Assembly (NCBI GenBank): GCA_944321495.1
Contig: CALULP010000042.1
Span: forward strand, 56,697 to 120,696
DNA length: 64,000 nucleotides
Origin: an uncultured Bacteroides sp.
GTDB taxonomy: Bacteria > Bacteroidota > Bacteroidia > Bacteroidales > Bacteroidaceae
Direction: 5' to 3'
Numbering within the stretch: position 1 is the first letter of the stretch; each line of letters starts with the position of its first letter. Shown piece by piece: positions 37,085-44,832 of the stretch. The translations under genes and the position numbers were made by a program. A model generated the notes under the pieces. It ran no database searches and had not been told where the DNA came from. It saw nothing but the letters and a program-made list of their open reading frames with translations.

Positions 37085-39982
37085 ATGACAACTTTCTTAA
37101 ATATGGTGGCACAGGACTTGTACCGGAAAACGGATGGAGAACTGCAAGATATTGCCGTCGTCTTCCCGAACAAAAGGGCAAGCCTTTTCTTCAACGAGTG
37201 CCTCGCAAAGTATGCCGACCATCCGATATGGACTCCCGAGTACCTGAGCATCAAAGATTTGTTCGGAAAGTTATCGGACTTTAAAACAAGCGACCCGATA
37301 CAATTGGTATGTGAGCTCTACAAAGTTTTCAAGCAAGAGACCGGGAGTGAAGAAACACTGGATGATTTCTGTTTCTGGGGCGAACTGCTCATCGCCGACT
37401 TTGATGATGTGGACAAAAACTTAGTAAACGCCCGACAACTCTTTGCAAACCTGAAAGACTTGAAAGAAATCATGAATGACGGGGAAAGCTTCCTGAACGA
37501 AGAACAGATAGAAGCCATCCGGCAATTCTTCCAGAACTTTTCCGTCGAACGCCGCACCGAACTGAAAGAACGTTTCATCTCTCTATGGGACAAACTGGGT
37601 GACGTATACCATGCTTTCCGAAGACAGCTTGAACAGCTGGGCATCGCCTACGAAGGTATGATGTACCGGCAAGCCCTGGAACATCTGGACCTGCAACGCC
37701 TGCCAGCCAAACGCTACGTCTTTATCGGTTTCAATGTACTGAACCAAGTGGAAACCAAGTTCTTCAAATGTCTGCAAAATGCCGGGCGGGCTTGGTTCTA
37801 CTGGGATTATGACGTGGCTTACACCCGCATTCCCCGTACAAGCCAACCGCCTTACGTCCATGAAGCCGGAGAATTCATCGAACGTAACCTCAGCCTTTTT
37901 CCCAACCAGCTACCGGAATCCTGCTTTGACGCCTTAAACAAGGAAAAAAACATCACATTCATCGCCTCCTCCACCGAAAACGCCCAAGTCCGCTTCCTCC
38001 CCCAATGGTATGGGGCATTGCCCAAGGACAAAGGAATTAAGGAAAAAGAAAACGCAATCGTACTTTGCAACGAATCCCTGCTGCCCCCCATACTCCACGC
38101 TTTGCCCGATGAGGTGAAAGAAGTGAATATCACCATGGGATTTCCATTATCGCAAACACCCGTGTACGCTTTTGTCCATGCTTGGCTGGATATGCAAACC
38201 GAAGGATATCATCCGGATAGCGGACGCTACACCTACGACACTGTCCTTGCCGTGTTAAGGCATCCCTATACACGGAAACTTTCAGAGAAAGCATCAGAAC
38301 TCGAAAGACAACTGGTACATGACAACCGGTTCTATCCCTTACCTTCGGAATTAAAGGCAGACCCTTTCTTAGAACAGCTTTTTACTCCGAGCAGCAGCAT
38401 AGCCCACCTATGCCACACCCTTACCGAACTGCTGGGACAGATGGCAACGCTCTATCGGAAAACGGGAGATTCACCAGCACAAGACTTCAAAAGCCAGCTC
38501 TACCAAGAGTCGCTTTTCAAGGCCTATACGCTGACCGGACGCCTATACGGGCTGGTCAAGTCCGGGGACCTGGCAGGAATATCCTCACGTACTCTATGCC
38601 GCCTGTTAGACCGCCTGCTTACCTCCGCGACCATCCCCTTCCACGGGGAACCCGCAGCAGGCCTGCAAGTAATGGGCGTACTGGAAACACGCAACCTGGA
38701 CTTCAGGAACCTTGCCATCTTGTCGCTCAATGAAGGGAAGCTGCCCAAAAGCGAGGGAGAATCCTCATTCATTCCCCATAATCTGCGAAAAGCCTTCGGC
38801 ATGACGACCATAGAGCACAAGAATGCTGTCTATGCTTACTATTTCTACCGGCTTATCCAGCGGGCTGAAAACATCACCTTACTCTATAATACCTCCTCCG
38901 ATGGATTGAACCGGGGAGAAATGTCACGTTTCATGCGCCAATTGCAAGTGGAATATCCCCACCCCATCCGCCAGCTCTATCTGGAATCAAGCCAAGCCCC
39001 CCAAGCCTCGGCCCCCTTCCAAGTAAACAAGACCCCCGAGATGCTTGCGGGCATGTGGAAAACGTATGATACCCGCAACGGGGAAGGTGTAATCCTATCC
39101 CCATCGGCGCTCAATGCATACCTTGACTGCCCGCTCAGTTTCTATTACCGGTACGTGGCACGGTTAAGCGCCCCCGATGAAGTAAATCCGGAAATCGATT
39201 CGGCATTGTTCGGCACCATCTTCCACCGGGCTGCCGAATTGGCATACGGCGACCTTACAAGGCATGGGAAAGACATCCGGAAAGAAGACCTGGAACAGCT
39301 CTTGAGAAACCAGACACGCATAGAGGCCTACGTTGACCAAGCTTTCTGTGAGAAGTTCTTCCACCTGGCTCCCGGGAGAAAGCCGGAATACAACGGCACA
39401 CAACTCATCCATGCCAAGGTCATCAGTTCCTACCTACGCCAGCTTCTGCGCAACGACCTGGAACAAGCGCCTTTCCGCATGGAGGGCATGGAAAAGCGGG
39501 TGTATGAGGACATGGAGGTCAATACGGCCACCCATGGGGTACTATCCATACGCATAGGCGGCACCATAGACCGCATGGACAGCAAAGGGGGCATCCTGCG
39601 CATTGTAGACTACAAAACCGGAGGCACCCCCAAGACCCCCAACGACATCCCCCAGCTCTTCCAGCCCGATGAAGCCAGGCCGGCCCATGTATTCCAGGCA
39701 TTCCTTTATGCTTTCATCATGTGCAGGAAACAATCCCTGAAGGTGGCACCGGCCCTGCTGTACATACACAGGGCTGCCACGCAAGGATATTCCCCCATCA
39801 TTGAAATGGGACCTGCCCGGCAAAAAACGCCCGTGGAAGACTTCTCCCTTTATGAAGACGAATTCCACGGGCAATTGACAAATCTTCTGCAAGCCATCTT
39901 CAACATCGACGAGCCTTTCACCCAAACCGGGAATGAAAGCCGGTGTGCCTATTGCGACTACCGGAGGTTGTGCCGACGGTAG
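37085..39982 (+). CDS. AddB-like PD-(D/E)XK nuclease/helicase-like protein
   Basis: A 965-residue protein of the AddB/RexB type. The N-terminal ~650 residues resemble an inactivated UvrD-type helicase (AVVFPNKRASLFFNECLAK at the start, later LAILSLNEGKLPKSEGESSF). The C-terminal nuclease domain has GGTIDRMD, then ILRIVDYKTGG with the Asp and Lys of the PD-(D/E)XK site. Four Cys (one in LDCPLSFYYRY, three in CAYCDYRRLC near the end) match the AddB iron-sulphur clamp. AddAB complexes process double-strand breaks. The AddA-like helicase partner is not next to it, at least not inside the window. Confidence 0.87.
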   Translation: MTTFLNMVAQDLYRKTDGELQDIAVVFPNKRASLFFNECLAKYADHPIWTPEYLSIKDLFGKLSDFKTSDPIQLVCELYKVFKQETGSEETLDDFCFWGELLIADFDDVDKNLVNARQLFANLKDLKEIMNDGESFLNEEQIEAIRQFFQNFSVERRTELKERFISLWDKLGDVYHAFRRQLEQLGIAYEGMMYRQALEHLDLQRLPAKRYVFIGFNVLNQVETKFFKCLQNAGRAWFYWDYDVAYTRIPRTSQPPYVHEAGEFIERNLSLFPNQLPESCFDALNKEKNITFIASSTENAQVRFLPQWYGALPKDKGIKEKENAIVLCNESLLPPILHALPDEVKEVNITMGFPLSQTPVYAFVHAWLDMQTEGYHPDSGRYTYDTVLAVLRHPYTRKLSEKASELERQLVHDNRFYPLPSELKADPFLEQLFTPSSSIAHLCHTLTELLGQMATLYRKTGDSPAQDFKSQLYQESLFKAYTLTGRLYGLVKSGDLAGISSRTLCRLLDRLLTSATIPFHGEPAAGLQVMGVLETRNLDFRNLAILSLNEGKLPKSEGESSFIPHNLRKAFGMTTIEHKNAVYAYYFYRLIQRAENITLLYNTSSDGLNRGEMSRFMRQLQVEYPHPIRQLYLESSQAPQASAPFQVNKTPEMLAGMWKTYDTRNGEGVILSPSALNAYLDCPLSFYYRYVARLSAPDEVNPEIDSALFGTIFHRAAELAYGDLTRHGKDIRKEDLEQLLRNQTRIEAYVDQAFCEKFFHLAPGRKPEYNGTQLIHAKVISSYLRQLLRNDLEQAPFRMEGMEKRVYEDMEVNTATHGVLSIRIGGTIDRMDSKGGILRIVDYKTGGTPKTPNDIPQLFQPDEARPAHVFQAFLYAFIMCRKQSLKVAPALLYIHRAATQGYSPIIEMGPARQKTPVEDFSLYEDEFHGQLTNLLQAIFNIDEPFTQTGNESRCAYCDYRRLCRR

Positions 39983-40001
39983 CCAGGGCATTGGCCCGCC
40001 C

Positions 40002-43000
40002 TTACTTATACTCCGACCATGACTTTATGGCCAAGTCGTCCACCGACATGGTGCAGAACGCATTAATGAAGGCACTGGCCAGGCGCGCATTGGTGATGAG
40101 CGGGATATTCAGGTCGATAGCCGCACGGCGTATCTTGTAGCCATTGGTCAGCTCGCCTGCCGTAAGGTTCTTGGGGATATTGACCACCAGGTCTATCTCC
40201 CTGCGGTGCAGCATGTCCAAGGCCTGGGGATGACCGTCCTCGCTGGGCCAGTACACCCGGGTATTCTCTACGCCATTCTCCGCAAGGAACTTGGACGAAC
40301 CGCCCGTGGCGTAAAGCCTGTAGCCTTTCTTCTGCAGCTGGCGGGCGGCCTGGAGCATATCCACTTTCTGCTTGGGGCCGCCGGTGGAGAGCAGGACGCT
40401 CCTCTCCGGGATGCGGTAACCCACGGAGAGCATGGCCTTGAGGATGGCACAGTTGGTATCATCGCCCAGGCAGCCCACCTCGCCCGTAGAGGCCATATCC
40501 ACGCCAAGGACCGGGTCGGCCTTCTGCAGGCGGTTGAAGGAGAACTGACTGGCCTTGATGCCTACATACTCCAGGTCGAACAGGTTCTTGTCCGGCTTCT
40601 CCACCGGGATGCCCAGCATGACCTGGGTAGCCAGCTCGATGAGGTTTATCTTCAGCACTTTGCTGACGAAGGGGAACGAACGGGAAGCACGGAGGTTGCA
40701 CTCGATGACCTTGATGTCGTTGTCCCTTGCCAGGAACTGGATGTTGAAGGGTCCGGAGATGTTCAGCTCGCGGGCTATCTCGCGGCTGATTCGCTTGATG
40801 CGGCGGACGGTCTCAACATAGAGCTTCTGCGGGGGGAACTGGATGGTGGCGTCGCCACTGTGCACGCCGGCGAACTCGATATGCTCGGAGATGGCGTAGG
40901 CGATAATCTCCCCCTGGCGGGCTACGGCGTCCATCTCCACCTCCTTGGCGTGCTCGATGAACTGGCTCACCACGACGGGGTGCTTCTGGCTGACGTTGGC
41001 CGCGAGCTGCAGGAAGCGCTCCAGTTCCTCCTGGTTGGAGCAGACGTTCATGGCTGCGCCGGAGAGGACGTAGCTGGGACGTACCAGCACGGGGAAGCCC
41101 ACCTTCGAGACGAAGGCATTGATGTCCGCCATCGAGGTCAGCGCGCTCCACTCGGGTTGGTCCACGCCGATGCGGTCGAGCATGGCTGAGAACTTGTCGC
41201 GGTCCTCGGCATTGTCGATGCTCTTGGCCGAGGTGCCCAGGATGGGGACGCGTTGGGCGTCGAGGCGCATGGCCAGGTTGTTGGGGATTTGGCCGCCGGT
41301 AGACACGATGACGCCGTGCGGGTTCTCGAGTTCGAGGATGTCCATGACGCGCTCAAAGGTAAGCTCGTCGAAGTAGAGGCGGTCGCACATGTCGTAGTCG
41401 GTGGACACGGTCTCGGGGTTGTAGTTAATCATCACGCTGCGGTAGCCCTCTTGGCGGATGGTGTTCAGGGCCTGCACGCCGCACCAGTCGAACTCCACGC
41501 TGGAGCCGATGCGGTAGGCGCCGCTGCCCAAGACGACGATGCTCCGGTGGTCGCCAAGATAATGCACGTCGTGCTCCGTGCCACTGTACGTCAGGTAGAG
41601 GTAGTTGGTCTGGGCGGGATATTCGGCGGCGAGGGTGTCTATCTGCTTTACCACCGGGAGTATGCCGCGGCTCTGGCGGTGGCGGCGTATGTCGAGGCTG
41701 GCCTGCTCGATGTCTTCGTCCTGCTCCATGCCGATGGCGCGGGCTATCTGGAAGTCGGTGAAGCCCTGCCGTTTCGCCTTATATAATAAGGTGTCGGGCA
41801 GGTCGGTCAGCTGCTTGTGGTTGGCGCCCCAGGCATGCAGCTCCTTGGAGGTCTGCATGATGTTCATCAGCTTCTCCAGGAACCAGCGGTCTATCCGGGT
41901 CAGCCGGTGCACTTGGTCTACGGTGTATCCGGCGCGGAAGGCCTTGGAGATGACGAAGATGCGCTTGTCCGTGGGTTCGCGCAAGGCGCGGTCGAGGTCG
42001 GGGATGACCAGCTCTTTGTTCTCCACGAAGCCATGCATGCCCTGTCCTATCATGCGGAGGCCCTTCTGTATGGCTTCCTCGAAGGTGCGGCCTATGGCCA
42101 TGACCTCGCCTACGGACTTCATGCTGGAGCCCAGCTCCTTGTCCACGCCGTGGAACTTGCCCAGGTCCCAGCGGGGTATCTTGCACACCACGTAGTCCAG
42201 CGCCGGCTCGAAGAAGGCGCTGGTGGTCTTGGTGACCGAGTTTTTCAGCTCGAAGAGGCCGTAGCCCAGTCCGAGCTTGGCGGCCACGAAGGCCAGGGGG
42301 TAGCCGGTTGCCTTGCTGGCCAAGGCCGACGAGCGGCTGAGGCGGGCGTTGACCTCGATGACGCGGTAGTCCTCACTCTGGGGGTCGTAGGCATACTGCA
42401 CGTTGCACTCGCCCACGATGCCGATGTGGCGGATGATGCGGATGGCCAGTTCGCGCAGCTTGTGGTAGTCGGCGTTACTGAGGGTCTGGCTGGGGGCGAT
42501 GACGATAGACTCGCCGGTGTGTATGCCCAAGGGGTCGAAGTTCTCCATGTTACACACGGTGATGCAGTTGTCATAACGGTCGCGCACCACTTCGTATTCC
42601 ACCTCTTTCCAGCCTCTGAGGCTCTTCTCCACAAGCACTTGGGGGGAGAAGGAGAAGGCCTTTTCGACCAGCTGGTCGAGCTCTTCCTCGTTGTCGCAGA
42701 AGCCCGAGCCCAGGCCCCCGAGGGCGTAGGCGGCGCGGACGATGACGGGATAGCCCAATATCTTCGCGGCGCGGCGGGCGTCTTCGGCATTCTCCACGGC
42801 CTCGCTCTTGATGGTCTTCACATCAATCTCGTTCAGCCGCTCCACGAACAGCTCGCGGTCTTCGGTGTCGATGATGGCCTGCACGGGGGTGCCCAGCACG
42901 CGCACGCCGTAGCGCTCGAACACGCCTGCCTGGTAGAGCGAGACGCCGCAGTTCAGCGCCGTCTGGCCGCCGAAGGCCAGCATGATGCCGTCCGGCCGCT

Positions 43001-43238
43001 CTTTCCGGATGACTTTCTCCACGAAGTAGGGGGTGACGGGGAGGAAGTAGATTTGGTCGGCCACGCCCTCCGAGGTCTGCACGGTGGCGATGTTGGGGTT
43101 GATGAGGACGGTCTGGATGCCCTCTTCCTTCAGGGCCTTGAGGGCCTGCGAGCCGGAGTAGTCGAACTCGCCCGCCTCGCCTATCTTCAATGCCCCCGAG
43201 CCCAGGAGCAGCACTTTCTTGATGTCGGTTGGTTTCAT
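40002..43238 (-). CDS. carB: Carbamoyl-phosphate synthase large subunit
   Basis: A 1078-residue enzyme that makes carbamoyl phosphate from bicarbonate, ATP and the ammonia passed on by CarA, for pyrimidine and arginine synthesis. It shows the two homologous ATP-grasp halves: LLLGSGALKIGEAGEFDYSG at the start and VVLGSGAYRIGSSVEFDW in the middle, each followed by the grasp loops (IIRAAYALGGLGSG-like and LVRPSYVLSG). The C-terminal MGS-like allosteric domain ends the protein. Full length for the family. It is separated from carA by 214 bases holding a tandem array, so separate transcription from carA is possible. This gene is strikingly GC-rich. Confidence 0.97.
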   Translation of the reverse strand: MKPTDIKKVLLLGSGALKIGEAGEFDYSGSQALKALKEEGIQTVLINPNIATVQTSEGVADQIYFLPVTPYFVEKVIRKERPDGIMLAFGGQTALNCGVSLYQAGVFERYGVRVLGTPVQAIIDTEDRELFVERLNEIDVKTIKSEAVENAEDARRAAKILGYPVIVRAAYALGGLGSGFCDNEEELDQLVEKAFSFSPQVLVEKSLRGWKEVEYEVVRDRYDNCITVCNMENFDPLGIHTGESIVIAPSQTLSNADYHKLRELAIRIIRHIGIVGECNVQYAYDPQSEDYRVIEVNARLSRSSALASKATGYPLAFVAAKLGLGYGLFELKNSVTKTTSAFFEPALDYVVCKIPRWDLGKFHGVDKELGSSMKSVGEVMAIGRTFEEAIQKGLRMIGQGMHGFVENKELVIPDLDRALREPTDKRIFVISKAFRAGYTVDQVHRLTRIDRWFLEKLMNIMQTSKELHAWGANHKQLTDLPDTLLYKAKRQGFTDFQIARAIGMEQDEDIEQASLDIRRHRQSRGILPVVKQIDTLAAEYPAQTNYLYLTYSGTEHDVHYLGDHRSIVVLGSGAYRIGSSVEFDWCGVQALNTIRQEGYRSVMINYNPETVSTDYDMCDRLYFDELTFERVMDILELENPHGVIVSTGGQIPNNLAMRLDAQRVPILGTSAKSIDNAEDRDKFSAMLDRIGVDQPEWSALTSMADINAFVSKVGFPVLVRPSYVLSGAAMNVCSNQEELERFLQLAANVSQKHPVVVSQFIEHAKEVEMDAVARQGEIIAYAISEHIEFAGVHSGDATIQFPPQKLYVETVRRIKRISREIARELNISGPFNIQFLARDNDIKVIECNLRASRSFPFVSKVLKINLIELATQVMLGIPVEKPDKNLFDLEYVGIKASQFSFNRLQKADPVLGVDMASTGEVGCLGDDTNCAILKAMLSVGYRIPERSVLLSTGGPKQKVDMLQAARQLQKKGYRLYATGGSSKFLAENGVENTRVYWPSEDGHPQALDMLHRREIDLVVNIPKNLTAGELTNGYKIRRAAIDLNIPLITNARLASAFINAFCTMSVDDLAIKSWSEYK

Positions 43239-43452
43239 AGGAGATGTATTTTGGAATCGGTTATGGTAATTGTTGTTTACATCACGGATGTGTGTCGGTA
43301 TCGGTCCGGACCTGATGGGGCATCATCCCGGACCTGATGGGGCATCATCCCGGACCTGATGGTGCCTCATGTCCGGGGTGATGTGGCCTCTATACGGAGC
43401 TCTGACAGTCAGACATTTACGAAAAAGCCGTATTTGGTAGCAAATGCTTACA
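43239..43452. other. carA-carB intergenic gap with repeats
   Basis: Holds the 22-bp tandem array and nothing else recognisable. No clear TAnnTTTG on the minus strand was found just before carB. Confidence 0.5.
43306..43393. repeat. 22-bp tandem repeat, three good copies and one degenerate
   Basis: Units start at 43306, 43328 and 43350 and begin CCGGACCTGATGGGGCATCA; the third has two changes. A fourth, degenerate unit begins at 43373 with a one-base shift. The array lies in the leader region of carB, 68-150 bases upstream of its ATG. Confidence 0.85.
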
Positions 43453-44625
43453 TCAGAGCATCCCCACGAAGTCGTCGAAGAGGAACTCCGTGTCCGTGGG
43501 CCCCCCGTCGGCTTCGGGGTGGAACTGGGCGGAGAACCAGGGATTGCGGCGGTGGCGGATGCCCTCGTTCGAGCCGTCGTTCATGTTGACGAACAGCGGC
43601 TCCCAGTCCGGGCCCAGGGTGTTGTTGTCCACCGCGTAGCCGTGGTTCTGGCTGGTGATGAAGCAGCGGGTGGTTCCCACCTGGCGCACGGGCTGGTTGT
43701 GGCTGCGGTGGCCGTACTTCAGCTTGTACACCTTCGCGCCCCCGGCCTTGCTGAGGAGCTGGTTGCCCATGCAGATGCCGAAGATGGGGAGGCGTTCGTC
43801 CTGCATCGCCCGCCGGATGTTTTGCACCGCGGCGTCGCAGGTGTCCGGGTCGCCGGGCCCGTTGGAGATGAACAGGCCGTCCATCCGCAGCCCGTTGAAG
43901 TCGTAGTCCCAAGGCACGCGAATCACCTCCACGCCGCGCCTGAGCAGGCACCGCAGGATGTTGGCCTTGACGCCGCAGTCCACCAGGACCACCCTTTTCA
44001 ACGGACGATTGACAATTGGCAATTGACAATTAAGTTCCTCTTTGGGGGTGCCGACGGGGAATGTCTTGCGCTGGCCCCCGGCATAGGCGATAATCTCCTT
44101 GCACGACACGCGGTCTACGTAGTTGATGTCGCCGTAATTATCAACTGTCCATTGTCCATTGTCCATTGTCAATTGTCCATTATCAATTGCCTCGTCATCG
44201 AAGACGATGCGCCCCATCATCACGCCATGCTCCCTGAGCGTCTTGGTCAGTGCCCGGGTGTCGATGCCGGTGATGCCGGGCACGTGCTCGCGCCGGAGCC
44301 AGTCGCCCAGGCTCTCCACGGCGTTCCAGTGGCTGCAGTTCTCGCTGTAGTCGGATACTATGATGGCCTCCGCATGGATGTGGTCGCCCTCCATATAGAG
44401 GGGGATGCCGTCGGCGCCGCGGGTGAAGGGCGGCACGCCGTAGTTGCCCACCAGGGGATAGGTCAGGGTCATCAACTGCCCGGCATAGCTTGGGTCGGTC
44501 AGGCTCTCGGGATACCCCGTCATGGCCGTGTTGAAGACCACCTCGCCCGCCACGGGCTTCTCATAACCGAACGACTGCCCCCTGAAGCGGGTACCGTCGT
44601 CGAGGATAAGGGTTACGTTTCTCAT
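43453..44625 (-). CDS. carA: Carbamoyl-phosphate synthase small subunit, with repeat-derived insertions
   Basis: A 390-residue glutaminase subunit that feeds ammonia to CarB. The N-terminal domain (LILDDGTRFRGQSFGYE, FNTAMTGYPESLTDPSY) and the class I amidotransferase domain are both complete: catalytic Cys in FGICMGNQLLSKA, His and Glu in FHPEADGGP. Residues about 146-164 (IDNGQLTMDNGQWTVDNY) and 198-208 (NCQLPIVNRPL) do not look like the family. They are translations of CAATTG/CCATTGTC-type DNA repeats lying between the two domains. They are in frame, so the enzyme may still work. The ATG overlaps the stop of the small membrane protein gene by four bases. Confidence 0.94.
   Translation of the reverse strand: MRNVTLILDDGTRFRGQSFGYEKPVAGEVVFNTAMTGYPESLTDPSYAGQLMTLTYPLVGNYGVPPFTRGADGIPLYMEGDHIHAEAIIVSDYSENCSHWNAVESLGDWLRREHVPGITGIDTRALTKTLREHGVMMGRIVFDDEAIDNGQLTMDNGQWTVDNYGDINYVDRVSCKEIIAYAGGQRKTFPVGTPKEELNCQLPIVNRPLKRVVLVDCGVKANILRCLLRRGVEVIRVPWDYDFNGLRMDGLFISNGPGDPDTCDAAVQNIRRAMQDERLPIFGICMGNQLLSKAGGAKVYKLKYGHRSHNQPVRQVGTTRCFITSQNHGYAVDNNTLGPDWEPLFVNMNDGSNEGIRHRRNPWFSAQFHPEADGGPTDTEFLFDDFVGML
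43999..44034. repeat. CAATTG-type repeat inside carA (second insertion)
   Basis: GACAATTGGCAATTGACAAT and flanks: tandem 9-10-base steps of CAATTG with short spacers. It encodes NCQLPIV in the carA frame. The low GC contrasts with the rest of carA. Confidence 0.7.
44134..44190. repeat. ATTGTCCATTGTC-type repeat inside carA (first insertion)
   Basis: Three CCATTGT units and further CAATTGTCCATT steps with a period of about 7-9 bases, bounded by ATTATCAA at both ends. It encodes IDNGQLTMDNGQWTVDN in the carA frame and is AT-rich in a GC-rich gene. Confidence 0.8.
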
Positions 44626-44828
44626 TCTTTATCGGGTTCGTTAGTGTTGTTGTCTTTGTTCATTATTCTCTTCAAGGCAGGCCCCGCCAACCCGGCGCAC
44701 ACGCCGAGGGGCAGCCACAGGGCGATGTTGCCGAAGATGATGCCGAACGCCACGCCAAGGGCGATGCCCACGGTAAGCCATTCACCGCCAAGGGCGGGTT
44801 TCTTCCTTTCTTCGCTGCCCATATGCAT
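44622..44828 (-). CDS. Small Gly-rich membrane protein
   Basis: A 68-residue protein with two closely spaced hydrophobic segments (WLTVGIALGVAFGIIFGN and IALWLPLGVCAGLAGPAL), Gly-rich like a glycine-zipper, and a polar C-terminal tail (MNKDNNTNEPDKE). No named family recognised. It begins four bases after the purF stop and its end overlaps the carA start by four bases, so translation of all three is coupled. A start two codons downstream (ATG at 44822) is equally possible. Confidence 0.75.
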   Translation of the reverse strand: MHMGSEERKKPALGGEWLTVGIALGVAFGIIFGNIALWLPLGVCAGLAGPALKRIMNKDNNTNEPDKE

Positions 44829-44832
44829 AGGC

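Noticed and set aside
41817-43337. A 506-codon open frame on the plus strand across carB
   Set aside because: Antisense shadow in a GC-rich gene, without motifs.
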